Source: Roseateles aquatilis
Lineage (GTDB): Bacteria; Pseudomonadota; Gammaproteobacteria; Burkholderiales; Burkholderiaceae_C
Length of the DNA: 64,000 nucleotides
Assembly: GCF_002205645.1 (NCBI RefSeq)
Contig: NZ_NIOF01000013.1
Location: 1 to 64,000, forward strand
Reading direction: 5' to 3'
Both the position numbers and the translations under genes were made by a program. Positions 27,031 to 36,412 of this stretch are shown here, one piece after another. The notes under the pieces are model-generated. The model did no database searches. It saw only the letters and a list, made by a program, of their open reading frames with translations, and was not told the origin of the DNA. Position 1 is the first letter of the stretch, and the number at the start of each line of letters is the position of its first letter.

Positions 27031-27600
27031 GCGCGCGGCGGACGACGGCATGGCACGGGCGGCTTCCAGCTCCTCGATCGCGAGGCGGATGGTCTCCAAC
27101 GCCTGAGGCAGCGCCGACACCTCCGGGACGATGTCGAAGGCGGTCAGCGCATCCAGAAAACATCGCGAAGCCCAATCGTCCGCGGGAGGGTGGTGCATGA
27201 GCGCCCGGCCGATCAGGCCAAGCCGTTCCCGTTCGCTCAATGCGCTGGCCACCTCGATGGGTCGGTTCGCATGGATGAGCGCCAGCAGGCAGGCGCCTTG
27301 GCGCTTGAGCAGCACGGCGGCGTGCAACACCGTCGGATGGCCGCAGGCGCCGGGACGCAGGAGCCATGCCTCGCAGCACGTCCGCATCGTCTCCATCCGT
27401 TTCAACGGCTTGGCCAAGGCGGCACGCAGCACCGGGCTGACGATCTGCGCGGCCATGCTGCGCAGGATGGCGAGGTCGAGCACACCGTCCGACACATCGG
27501 CGCGCGGGTCCGCGGCGCGGGGCGCGGGCGCTGGGGGTTCGCTGTCGTCGATGCCGAAGCCGGCCAGCGGGAACGGGGAGGTCGGGAAACGAAAGGACAT
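26572..27600 (-). CDS. Unknown protein, 3' part antisense to the LysR gene
   Basis: 342 residues if read to its first stop. The first 190 residues lie in otherwise gene-free DNA and look like real protein: a Pro/Ala-rich N-terminus (MSFRFPTSPFPLAGFGIDD), then a helical domain (LDLAILRSMAAQIVSPVLRAALAKP; HAAVLLKRQGACLLALIHAN; VSALPQALETIRLAIEELEA). I do not recognise the family. The remaining 150 residues are antisense to LysR codons and have the arginine/glutamine/histidine-rich look of a shadow frame, so the ancestral stop may have been lost near 27030. It starts 52 bases after topB on the same strand. No good ribosome-binding site is visible. Confidence 0.45.
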   Translation of the reverse strand: MSFRFPTSPFPLAGFGIDDSEPPAPAPRAADPRADVSDGVLDLAILRSMAAQIVSPVLRAALAKPLKRMETMRTCCEAWLLRPGACGHPTVLHAAVLLKRQGACLLALIHANRPIEVASALSERERLGLIGRALMHHPPADDWASRCFLDALTAFDIVPEVSALPQALETIRLAIEELEAARAMPSSAARSGAERVPGEHRLRAQAVGHVIQQQAQWRGDTPARGVDQVHRHGGQFMLGQHDAQLPPRKRFRRLVDETAGQPYPGHGRRHGGAGVVHQQGRLERHRAVAEAPGPHALPVEVGGDRAMPWQVPRLDELLDPVEVVRRPDDDAPHVADRDRHQS

Positions 27601-27652
27601 GGCGGGCGCGGACCGAGCGGAGGAAGGCCGCTCAGTCGCGCCGCGCCGCCGA

Positions 27653-30280
27653 TCAGGACTTGGCCGTCGCCTTCTTCGCCGCGGCCTTCTTCGCGGGCGG
27701 CTTGCCGCCGGTCTTGGCGGCGCGGGGCTCGAACTCGAACACCACCTTGCCTTCCTTCTTGTCGTAGGTCAGGAAGGCCTTGAACTTGCGGCGGGTCTTG
27801 TTGGAGACGAAGTTCTCCAGCAGGTCCGTCTTGCCGCTCGCCAGCAGCTTGGCCATCTGCGCGGGCTCGATCGGCTGCTGCAGGATGATCTTGCCGCTCT
27901 TGAAGTCGCAGGTGACGTTGGCGCCGACGGCGTGCTCGCAGACGTAGTTGCTGCCGAAGTCGAACACGCGGCCGTTGCACTTGGGGCAATGGCCCAGCGA
28001 GTCCTGGCCGGAGAAGTCCACCGGCTCGCCGTTCTCCTCGGCCTTCTTCGCGTCCTCGCCGAAGTCGAACTCCAGCTTCCAGTTGTCGATCTCGGCGTCG
28101 AAGACCAGCGCCAGCTCGGCGGTGAACGGCCAGCCGGCCTTGGAGCGGAAGCCCTCCAGCGGGCCGATCTTCTTGTCGCGCAGGAAGGCCTCGACTTCAT
28201 GCAGCTCGAAGCTGCGGCCGCCCGGGATCTTGGGGATGGAGAAGCCGCACTCGTCGCCCTGGCCGGTCTTGCCGGTGCAGGTGAAGCGGCGGTAGTTCTC
28301 CTTCACCACGCCGCCGCACTTCGGGCAGGGCGTCTTGAGCGTGGCGTAGTCGCCGGGGATGGTGTCGCGGTCGTACTCCTTGGCCTTCTGCACGACGCGT
28401 TCGGTCATCGCGGCGATCTCGGCCATGAAGGCCTCGCGCTTGAGGCGGCCCTTCTCCATCTCGGACAGCTGGTACTCCCAGTTGCCGGTCAGCTCGGGCT
28501 TGGTCAGTTCCTCGACGCCCAGGCCGCGCAGCAGCGTCATCAGCTGGAAGGCCTTGGCGGTGGGGATCAGCTCGCGGCCCTCGCGCAGCATGTACTTCTC
28601 GGCCAGCAGGCCTTCGATGATGGCGGCGCGCGTGGCCGGCGTGCCCAGGCCCTTCTCGCCCATGGCCTCGCGCAGCTCGTCGTCGTCGACCAGCTTGCCG
28701 GCGCCTTCCATCGCGGACAGCAGCGTCGCTTCGGTGTAGCGGGCCGGCGGCTTGGTCTGCAGCGCCTTGACGTCGGCGCCCTCGGTGCGCACGACCTCGC
28801 CCGGTCCGACCGGCACCAGCATCGCGCCGCTGGTGCCCGGCTCGGCGTTCTCGTCGGTCGCCTCCTTGCCGTAGACGGCCTGCCAGCCCGGCTTGACCAG
28901 CACCTTGCCGTTGGTCTGGAAGCTGTAGGACTTGTCGGCCGTCTTGACGGTCGAGATGCGGGTGGTGACCTGGAACTCGGCGGCCGGGAAGAACACGGCC
29001 AGGAAGCGCTTGACGACCATGTCGTAGAGCTTGGCCTCGGCCTCGGTCAGGCTGCGCGGCGCCTGCAGCGTCGGGATGATGGCGAAGTGATCCGACACCT
29101 TGCTGTTGTCGAAGACCTTCTTGGTCGGCTTGATGTAGCCGCTGTCCAGCGCCGTGCGGGCATGCGGGGCCAGCGCCTGCAGCGGGCCGGGCAGGTCCTC
29201 GCTGGCGATCATCTCGGCGGTCTGCTTCGCCACGCCCAGGTAGTCCTCGGGCAGGTAGCGCGAGTCGGTCCGGGGGTAGGTCAGCACCTTGTGCTTTTCA
29301 TACAGCGCCTGCGCCAGGCCCAGCGTCGTCTTGGCCGAGAAGCCGAAGCGCGAGTTGGCCTCGCGCTGCAGCGTCGTCAGGTCGTACAGGCCGGGGCTGG
29401 CCTGGGTGCTGGGCTTGGATTCTTCCGTGACCGTGGCGGGCTGGGTCAGCACCGCGGCGGCGATCGCGTCGGCCTCGGCCTGCGTCCAGACGCGGTCGGC
29501 GCGCTTCTCGGGGTCGTCGCTCTTCTTCCACGCGGGGTCGAACCACTTGCCCTCGTACTGGCCGGCGACGGCGTCGAAGGTGCCGCGGATTTCCCAGTAA
29601 TCGCGGTAGACGTGCTTGCGGATCTTTTCCTCGCGCTCGACGACGATGGACAGCGTCGGCGTCTGCACGCGGCCGACGGTGGTCAGGAAGAAACCGCCGT
29701 CGCGGGAGTTGAACGCGGTCATCGCGCGCGTGCCGTTGATGCCCACCAGCCAGTCGGCCTCCGAGCGGCACCGCGCGGCGTCGGCCAGCGGCAGCATCTG
29801 CTGGTCGGTGCGCAGCCGCTCGAAGCCGTCGCGGATCGCTTGCGGCGTCATCGACTGCAGCCACAGCCGGCTGACCGGCTTGTTGACGGCGGTCTTGGCG
29901 CTGCCGGCGTACTGGACGATCAGGCGGAAGATCAGTTCACCCTCGCGGCCCGCGTCGCAGGCGTTGATCAGCGACGTGACGTCCTTGCGCTTGATCAGCT
30001 TGACCAGCGCGTTCAGGCGGCCCTTGCTCTTGTCGATCGGATTGAGGTCGAAGTGGGGCGGGATGACGGGCAGGTGGGCGAAGCTCCACTTGCCGCGCTT
30101 GACGTCGAACTCCTCGGGCGCCTTGATCTCGACCAGATGGCCGACGGCGGAGCTGACGACGTACTCGTCGTTCTCGAAATATTCGTCGTGCTTCTCGAAC
30201 TTGCCCGACAGCGGAGTCAGCGCCTTGACGATGTCTTGCGCCACCGACGGCTTCTCCGCGATCACCAATGCCTTGCTCAT
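27653..30280 (-). CDS. topB: DNA topoisomerase III
   Basis: 875 residues, longer than the 653-residue E. coli enzyme because of C-terminal extensions. A type IA topoisomerase that relaxes and decatenates via a 5'-phosphotyrosine. The N-terminal Toprim domain has MSKALVIAEKPSVAQDI and ACDAGREGELIFR (acidic metal-binding DxD-like cluster). The catalytic tyrosine is in LTYPRTDSRYLP, about residue 335. TTVGRVQTPTLSIVVEREE is the family box. Two cysteine-rich C-terminal segments follow (CPKCGG...CTGKTGQGDECGF and CPKCNGRVFDFGSNYVCE), then repeats and a lysine/alanine tail (PAKKAAAKKATAKS) likely to contact DNA. Confidence 0.95.
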   Translation of the reverse strand: MSKALVIAEKPSVAQDIVKALTPLSGKFEKHDEYFENDEYVVSSAVGHLVEIKAPEEFDVKRGKWSFAHLPVIPPHFDLNPIDKSKGRLNALVKLIKRKDVTSLINACDAGREGELIFRLIVQYAGSAKTAVNKPVSRLWLQSMTPQAIRDGFERLRTDQQMLPLADAARCRSEADWLVGINGTRAMTAFNSRDGGFFLTTVGRVQTPTLSIVVEREEKIRKHVYRDYWEIRGTFDAVAGQYEGKWFDPAWKKSDDPEKRADRVWTQAEADAIAAAVLTQPATVTEESKPSTQASPGLYDLTTLQREANSRFGFSAKTTLGLAQALYEKHKVLTYPRTDSRYLPEDYLGVAKQTAEMIASEDLPGPLQALAPHARTALDSGYIKPTKKVFDNSKVSDHFAIIPTLQAPRSLTEAEAKLYDMVVKRFLAVFFPAAEFQVTTRISTVKTADKSYSFQTNGKVLVKPGWQAVYGKEATDENAEPGTSGAMLVPVGPGEVVRTEGADVKALQTKPPARYTEATLLSAMEGAGKLVDDDELREAMGEKGLGTPATRAAIIEGLLAEKYMLREGRELIPTAKAFQLMTLLRGLGVEELTKPELTGNWEYQLSEMEKGRLKREAFMAEIAAMTERVVQKAKEYDRDTIPGDYATLKTPCPKCGGVVKENYRRFTCTGKTGQGDECGFSIPKIPGGRSFELHEVEAFLRDKKIGPLEGFRSKAGWPFTAELALVFDAEIDNWKLEFDFGEDAKKAEENGEPVDFSGQDSLGHCPKCNGRVFDFGSNYVCEHAVGANVTCDFKSGKIILQQPIEPAQMAKLLASGKTDLLENFVSNKTRRKFKAFLTYDKKEGKVVFEFEPRAAKTGGKPPAKKAAAKKATAKS

Positions 30281-30375
30281 GCGCTTGCTTCTTTCGTTAT
30301 GGCTCAGGACGTTCAGAACCCCCCGAACGCCTGCCTACAATCCGGCCTCGCGCGCACATACACGCGCGCGCACCC

Positions 30376-30981
30376 ATGAATTCAATGTACCGGACTCGCT
30401 CCATGCCGCAACAAAGCCCCGCTTCGAGTGCCACCGCCCCGCAGGACAAGCCCGTCAAGGCCCGCAAGGCCAGGACCGGCGGCCGCGCCGCGCCGCGGGA
30501 CGACGCGGCGGCGGCCGGCAAGTCCGGCTCCCGCGCGGCGCGGATCGAGGTGCGGGCCTCCGGCGTGCATGGTCGCGGTGTCTACGCGTTGGTGTCGCTG
30601 AAGGCCGGTGAAAAGGTCATCGAATACAAGGGCGAACGGATCGAGTGGGACGAGGCGCTGCGGCGCCACCCGCACGACCCGGCCCAGCCGGACCATACCT
30701 TCTTCTTCCACCTCGAGAACGGCGACAACGTCATCGACGCCGCCGTCGGGGGCAACAAGGCGCGCTGGATCAACCATGCCTGCGCCCCGAACTGCGAGGC
30801 CCGCGAGTCCAAGGGCCGCGTCTTCATCCATGCCCTGACGGACATCTCCCCGGGCGAGGAACTGTTCTACGACTACGGCCTGGTGGTCGACGAGCGATAC
30901 ACGGCCAAGGTGAAGAAGCGCTTCGAGTGCCGCTGCGGCAGCCCGGGTTGCCGCGGCACGATGCTGTCGCCCAAGCGCTGA
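30376..30981 (+). CDS. SET-domain protein (lysine methyltransferase-like)
   Basis: 201 residues from MNSMYRTRSM; a start at 30403 is also possible. A 60-residue Lys/Arg/Ala-rich N-terminal tail (KARKARTGGRAAPRDD) precedes a compact SET domain: GVHGRGVYALVSLKAGEKVIEYKGE, the active-site loop WINHACAPNCEARES, and GEELFYDYG with the conserved tyrosine. A post-SET cysteine motif CRCGSPGCRGTML completes the zinc site. All catalytic elements look intact. The tail resembles a nucleic-acid-binding or self-modification segment. Target unknown; bacterial SET proteins may methylate nucleoid or ribosomal proteins. Divergent from topB. Confidence 0.88.
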   Translation: MNSMYRTRSMPQQSPASSATAPQDKPVKARKARTGGRAAPRDDAAAAGKSGSRAARIEVRASGVHGRGVYALVSLKAGEKVIEYKGERIEWDEALRRHPHDPAQPDHTFFFHLENGDNVIDAAVGGNKARWINHACAPNCEARESKGRVFIHALTDISPGEELFYDYGLVVDERYTAKVKKRFECRCGSPGCRGTMLSPKR

Positions 30982-31159
30982 GCGCGTCGACCGGGCGGCT
31001 GGCCGGCGCGGTCGGTATCGACCCACCCTGGAAGATCCTACAGGCACCGATTCGGGGTGGCAGGGGGTTGCCGGGGCGCTTCTCCCTCTAGACTCGGGAC
31101 TCACCACCGGGCAAGCCCGGGAAGACCAAGACGGATCGCAAGATCACAGACTCGCGGCG

Positions 31160-32026
31160 ATGCAAGAACATCAGAACTGGGGCGCTGAAGCCCTGTGGCT
31201 AGAGCTGGAACCGCTGCTGCCGGGCCTCAGCATCGAGGTACTGGCGCGGGCGGAGTCCACCAACGCGACGCTCGTCGAGCGCGTGCGGCGTGACGAGCAC
31301 GCCACCGCGGCCGGCCGCGGCGGCGGTCGCGCGGGCGATGACCGCCCGTATGGTCGTCGTCTGCACGACCTGCACCCCTGCCTGCTGATCGCCGAACACC
31401 AGACCCACGGTCGCGGCCGCCAGGGGCGCAGCTGGCACAGCACGGCGGGCGCGTCGCTGACGTTCTCGCTGTCGCTGCCGCTGGAGGTCACGGACTGGTC
31501 GGGCCTGTCGCTGGTCGTCGGCGTGGCCATCGCCGAAGCGCTGGACCCCGACGGTCGTCGCCTTCAACTGAAGTGGCCGAACGACCTGTGGCTCGACGAC
31601 CGCAAGCTCGGCGGCATCCTGATCGAGACCGTGCCGGCGGGCTCCTCGCGCATGGCGGTGGTGGGTGTGGGCCTGAATATCTCCGACCGCGCGAAGGTCG
31701 CGGACTCGCAGCTCAACACCGGCTTCGCCTGCCTGCAGGAACTGGTCGCCGACATCACGCCGCCGCAGGCGCTGGCCCGGTTGGCGCCGGCATTGGTGAA
31801 GGCGCTGGCGAGCTTCCCCGGCGACGGTTTCGGCGCCTGGCGCGAGCGCTTCGAGGCGCGCGACCTGCTGCGCGGCCAGCCGATCACGGCCGGCACGCTC
31901 GAAGGCATCGCCGCCGGCGTCAACGACCGCGGTGAACTGCTGATCGACACCCCCCACGGTCGCCAGACCGTCAGCGGCGGCGAGGTCAGCGTGCGCCTGG
32001 GCAGCGCCTCGACGGGCCAGGGGTAA
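31160..32026 (+). CDS. birA: Biotin--[acetyl-CoA-carboxylase] ligase, monofunctional
   Basis: 288 residues. Activates biotin to biotinyl-AMP and transfers it to the carboxyl-carrier protein. Motifs: LIAEHQTHGRGRQGRSWHS (the GRGRxGRxW biotinyl-AMP loop), LKWPNDLWLDDRKLGGILIE (KWPND biotin site with catalytic lysine) and VGVGLNI. A C-terminal SH3-like subdomain contains GELLIDTPHGRQTVSGGEVSV. The N-terminal DNA-binding domain of E. coli BirA is absent, so it should not regulate transcription. An unusual insert of about 25 residues (HATAAGRGGGRAGDDRPYGR) sits before the catalytic core. The SPOR-like gene starts six bases after its stop. Confidence 0.93.
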   Translation: MQEHQNWGAEALWLELEPLLPGLSIEVLARAESTNATLVERVRRDEHATAAGRGGGRAGDDRPYGRRLHDLHPCLLIAEHQTHGRGRQGRSWHSTAGASLTFSLSLPLEVTDWSGLSLVVGVAIAEALDPDGRRLQLKWPNDLWLDDRKLGGILIETVPAGSSRMAVVGVGLNISDRAKVADSQLNTGFACLQELVADITPPQALARLAPALVKALASFPGDGFGAWRERFEARDLLRGQPITAGTLEGIAAGVNDRGELLIDTPHGRQTVSGGEVSVRLGSASTGQG

Positions 32027-32032
32027 GCGCCG

Positions 32033-32779
32033 ATGCTGCGTGCCGCGGTCATCCTGCTGTTCGTCGCCAACGTGCTGGTATTCGCGTGGAATCGCGGCTG
32101 GATCGCCGCGGCGGCTCCGCAGGCGCCGCGGCTGGAGCAGCAGCTCCACCCCGAGCGGCTCGCGCTGCTGAATCAGAAGGCGGTCACGCAGTTGGCCACG
32201 CTGTCCTGCGTCGAGCTCGGACCGTTGACGGGCGAGGAGCCGGCGCGGCGGGCCGCGGCGGCGCTGACGGCGGCGGGCATTGCGTCGTCGTCCTGGCAGA
32301 TGGAGTCGACCGAAGGTGCCGGCGTGTGGGCGCTGGCCACGATCAAGATGCCCAGCAAGGATTTCCGCGAGCGCAAGGAAGACACCTACCGCAGCGCGAA
32401 GATCAGCTTCGAGCCGCTGCAGGGCTTCCCGGATGAGCAGCCGACGCTGGTGCTGAGCAAGCATGACAGCGAGGCGGCGGCGCAGGCCGCGCTCGACGCG
32501 ATGACGCGGCGCAACTACAAGGGCCTGCGCGTGCTGCGCCTGCAGGCACCGCAGTCGCAGGCGGTCTTCAAGCTGACGCGGGTGGATGGCTTGCAGCTCG
32601 GCAAGCTCGACGCGATCGCCAATCCACCCTGGGGTGCGGCCCGCAAGAGCTGCGAAGTGGACGCGGCATCGAATGGCGCCTCGTCGTCGTCGGCCAGCGC
32701 TGCCTCGCCTTCGGCGGCCTCGACGGCCGTTGGCGCGGGAAGCGCCGCGAGCCGCGCGGGAATCTCATCCAGCCGCTAA
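32033..32779 (+). CDS. SPOR-domain-like membrane-anchored protein
   Basis: 248 residues. An N-terminal membrane anchor (LRAAVILLFVANVLVFAWNRG) is followed by a linker and a compact region (CVELGPLTGEEPARRAAAALTAAGI ... PTLVLSKHDSEAAAQAALDAM ... LRVLRLQAPQSQAVFKLTRVD) with the two-fold beta-alpha-beta pattern of SPOR peptidoglycan-binding domains. The C-terminus is Ala/Ser-rich and low complexity. In many Burkholderiales a coaX pantothenate kinase lies between birA and this gene; here only six bases separate them. A role at the division septum or cell wall is inferred from the domain. Confidence 0.75.
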   Translation: MLRAAVILLFVANVLVFAWNRGWIAAAAPQAPRLEQQLHPERLALLNQKAVTQLATLSCVELGPLTGEEPARRAAAALTAAGIASSSWQMESTEGAGVWALATIKMPSKDFRERKEDTYRSAKISFEPLQGFPDEQPTLVLSKHDSEAAAQAALDAMTRRNYKGLRVLRLQAPQSQAVFKLTRVDGLQLGKLDAIANPPWGAARKSCEVDAASNGASSSSASAASPSAASTAVGAGSAASRAGISSSR

Positions 32780-32810
32780 GTGCCTCGTGCCAGGACGCTG
32801 CTCTGGAGGC

Positions 32811-32875
32811 AGCGAAAGGCGGGGGGCGGCTGACGATTTTGGGACTTATGAGGAAGCCGCCCCCCGCCTTTCGCT
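32811..32875. repeat. Perfect 21-bp inverted repeat, possible terminator
   Basis: Arms 32811-32831 and 32855-32875 are exact reverse complements (starting AGCGAAAGGCGGGGGG). The 23-base AT-richer loop contains GATTTTGGGACTTATGAGGA. Located 31 bases after the SPOR-like stop and before the convergent protease stop, it could end both transcripts. The long loop is unlike a normal terminator and would also fit a small mobile-repeat remnant. Confidence 0.6.
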
Positions 32876-33048
32876 GACGGGCTCAGTACGCCGTCTGTCG
32901 CACGTTGCGAGACCGCCCCCTGCCGGGCAAGGCGCGTTGGCCGCGAGGGCATGGGGCCGTTGCCTGCGCAAAAAACCATGCCCTCCCGTCCCCGATCACC
33001 GAGGTGCTCCGCAGTTTCGGTACCGAGGACTGCAACTGGATGCCTGTC

Positions 33049-33072
33049 GAGGCAGCGAGGCAGCGAGGCAGC
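33049..33072. repeat. Three tandem copies of GAGGCAGC
   Basis: The octamer GAGGCAGC occurs three times head to tail, followed by the partly complementary GAGCCTCG, just beyond the S8 protease stop codon. It could be a slippage-prone microsatellite; no function is apparent. Confidence 0.6.
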
Positions 33073-33091
33073 GAGCCTCGGGCCTGGCGCG

Positions 33092-34903
33092 CTAGCGCCG
33101 CGAGATGCTGCGCTTCGGCCACCGCAGCGCGATCGCCGCCAGGGCCAGCGCGGCGAGCCACAGGCCGCTCATCGCGCCACCGCCGCCGGAGCTGGTGGCA
33201 GGCGGGGCCGGCGAGGCGGTGGGGGTGGTGGGCGGCGTGGTCGATGTCGGCACCACGGCCTTCACGGCGGCGTTGGCGTCCAGCATGCCGGCGCCGCAGG
33301 TGCTGGTCGTGCAGTTGCACTCCTGCTGCGGCGTGGTGCTGTTGCCGGCCACGCATTGCGCGACACCGGCGGCCGCCGCCGGGAACGCGCGAGCCGTCGA
33401 CATCAGCGTGCTCCTGATCTGCGCCGGCGTCAGGCTGGCGTTGATCGACAGCATCAGCGCCACCGTGCCGCTGACCAGCGGGGTCGAGAAGCTGGTGCCG
33501 ACACCGGTGTAGTTGTACGCGTTGTCGGCGGCGACCGGCGTCGTCGTGCCGCTGTTGCTGGTCGAGAGGATCGCGTAGAGGCAGGCGCCGGTCGCGTTGA
33601 CGCAGTTGCCGCCCGGCGCGCTGATCGACACCTGCGGGCCGAGGTTGGAGAAGCCGACCTTGGTTCCCGCATGGCGCAGCCCCGCGACGCCGATCACGTT
33701 GGCGCAGTTGGCCGGCGTGCCGACTCCGATGCCACCGGCCTTGGTCGGATCCGTGTTGTCGACGCCGTTGCCCGCCGCCGCGACGACGGTCACGCCCGCG
33801 GTGGTGACGGCGTTGACGGCGCTCTGATAGGTGCTGGAGCAACTGCCGTCGCTGCCCAGGCTCATGTTGATGACCTTGGCCGGGTTGGGGTTGGCCGGCA
33901 GGCCCGGCACGGAGAGGCCGGCGGCCCAGCGCATGCCGGCGTCGATGTCCGACTGCCAGCCGCCGCACTTGCCCAGCACCCGCACCGGCAGGATCTTGGC
34001 GTTGTACGCGACACCCGCCATGCCCAGGCCGTTGTTGGTCGCCGCCGCGATCAGGCCGGAGACCCGCGTGCCGTGCCAGGAGCTGTTGGCGATGTCGTCC
34101 TTGGTGCAACTGGTGCCGAGCCGGCCGCTGTCGATGTCGGCCTGGCTGACCCAGTCGCCGGGGTCGCTCGGATCGCTGTCCGCGCCGTTGCCGTCGTTGG
34201 CGGTGGCGATGGCCTCGCTGCTGCTGTTGGAGAAGCCGATCACGTCATAGCCCGGCAGGAACTGCCCGGCCAGGTCGGGATGATCCAGCCGCGCGCCGGT
34301 GTCCAGCACGGCGACGACCACGCCCGTGCCGGTGGCCGTGTCCCACGCCGACGGCGCGTTGATGGACGACACGACGGTAGAGTCCGGCGCCTTCAGGTAC
34401 CACTGGCCCGCGGTCACGCCGCCCGCCGCCGCGGTCGCGTACAGCGGGTCGTTGGGCACCGAGTAATGGCGCCACCAGCGGTCGACCTCCACCGACTCGA
34501 CTTCCCCGTCGGCGGCCAGGCGGCGCGCCAGCTCGACGGAGCTCATGCCGGTGGCGGTGTAGACGTGGGTCCGCGTGTCCAGGCTGCGGCGGGCGCGCAG
34601 CGACATGTCGTGGCGCAAGCCCAGCGTGGTGCCGCGCACCTGGGCGACGTCGGCCGCCTCCGTGGCGGTGGCGCGCGCGGCCAGCGGCCGTGCCTTCACG
34701 GTCGACGCCTCCTGCTTGAAGCGCACGATCACGCGGGCGTAGTTCGGCTGTTGATCCGGGTTCAGCGCCGTGGCTGATCCGGCGACGCCGGCCGCCATCG
34801 CGGCGGTGGACACGGCAAGCGCCGCCAGCAGGCCGGCCGCGCCAGCGATGAATTTCAAGGGCCGAGAGGGCCGCGAGGACTGCGGCAGGAACAGGGCAGG
34901 CAT
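33092..34903 (-). CDS. S8 (subtilisin-like) serine protease with GlyGly-CTERM-type anchor
   Basis: 603 residues. A signal peptide (FIAGAAGLLAALAVSTAAMAA) is followed by an inhibitor-I9-like propeptide (about 45-145, VIVRFKQEAS ... VESVEVDRWWR) and the catalytic domain. Asp201 is in AVLDTGARLDH, His277 in NSSWHGTRVSG and Ser471 in GTSFSTPLVSG; the oxyanion asparagine is in AAAGNGVDN. The C-terminus has a Pro/Thr linker, then GGGG, a hydrophobic helix (LWLAALALAAIAL) and a basic end (RWPKRSISRR). That is the GlyGly-CTERM pattern linked to type II secretion and rhombosortase processing. Start supported by GGAG seven bases upstream. It is probably a secreted or surface-attached protease for nutrient acquisition. 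Confidence 0.93.
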   Translation of the reverse strand: MPALFLPQSSRPSRPLKFIAGAAGLLAALAVSTAAMAAGVAGSATALNPDQQPNYARVIVRFKQEASTVKARPLAARATATEAADVAQVRGTTLGLRHDMSLRARRSLDTRTHVYTATGMSSVELARRLAADGEVESVEVDRWWRHYSVPNDPLYATAAAGGVTAGQWYLKAPDSTVVSSINAPSAWDTATGTGVVVAVLDTGARLDHPDLAGQFLPGYDVIGFSNSSSEAIATANDGNGADSDPSDPGDWVSQADIDSGRLGTSCTKDDIANSSWHGTRVSGLIAAATNNGLGMAGVAYNAKILPVRVLGKCGGWQSDIDAGMRWAAGLSVPGLPANPNPAKVINMSLGSDGSCSSTYQSAVNAVTTAGVTVVAAAGNGVDNTDPTKAGGIGVGTPANCANVIGVAGLRHAGTKVGFSNLGPQVSISAPGGNCVNATGACLYAILSTSNSGTTTPVAADNAYNYTGVGTSFSTPLVSGTVALMLSINASLTPAQIRSTLMSTARAFPAAAAGVAQCVAGNSTTPQQECNCTTSTCGAGMLDANAAVKAVVPTSTTPPTTPTASPAPPATSSGGGGAMSGLWLAALALAAIALRWPKRSISRR

Positions 34904-34947
34904 GGACAGCTCCGACGGAACGGGACTAGCCAGTTTAGGTGGGCCTC

Positions 34948-34964
34948 TGCTAAGAAATTGCTAA
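34948..34964 (-). promoter_or_regulatory. Direct repeat TTAGCA at 11-base spacing upstream of the S8 protease
   Basis: On the minus strand TTAGCA-ATTTC-TTAGCA places two identical hexamers one helical turn apart, about 45-60 bases before the protease ATG, within the most AT-rich DNA of the area. It could be an activator site or a -35 region. Evidence is pattern and position only. Confidence 0.35.
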
Positions 34965-35126
34965 TGACATGACACATTTACGCCCCTTCACCACCTCCAA
35001 AGGTGGGAAGAATCACGCAAATGGCGGGGATGTCGTGGCGGCGGGTGGCTTGTTCAGGGACGGAACGAGCGGCCCGTCGCGGCCGCCGATGGATCCGCCG
35101 ATGGTTCCGCCAATGGAGCGTCCATC

Positions 35127-35152
35127 AAAAAGCCCCGCGCGAGGCGGGGCTT
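35127..35152 (-). terminator. Rho-independent terminator of gap
   Basis: A 9-bp stem AAGCCCCGC/GCGGGGCTT around a 5-base loop. On the minus strand it is followed by TTT. It lies 55 bases past the gap stop codon. Confidence 0.75.
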
Positions 35153-35206
35153 CGAGGGGCCGGAGCGCCGTCGGAACGACGCGTCAGGCCGGGGGGAAGG
35201 TCTCGA

Positions 35207-36412
<1,206 letters not shown>

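Larger units (their letters stand above)
32780..33091. other. Gene-free stretch with inverted and tandem repeats
   Basis: 312 bases between the convergent SPOR-like and S8 protease genes. It holds a perfect 21-bp inverted repeat (32811-32875), a second imperfectly placed pair GAGGGCATGG/CCATGCCCTC around 32944-32984, and a three-fold GAGGCAGC tandem repeat (33049-33072). No open reading frame in it looks coding. Confidence 0.6.
34904..35206. other. Gene-free stretch between the S8 protease and gap
   Basis: 303 bases. It contains the protease promoter region with a comparatively AT-rich segment (about 34920-34985), a small hairpin CCACCT-CCAA-AGGTGG near 34993, and the gap terminator at 35127-35152. 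No coding ORF is convincing. Confidence 0.6.

Noticed and set aside
27131-30379. 1082-codon plus-strand frame opposite topB
   Set aside because: Antisense shadow. topB has all catalytic motifs on the other strand.
31107-31120. CCGGGC/GCCCGG hairpin upstream of birA
   Set aside because: Two-base loop makes it sterically implausible as a full stem and there is no T-run; chance in GC-rich DNA.
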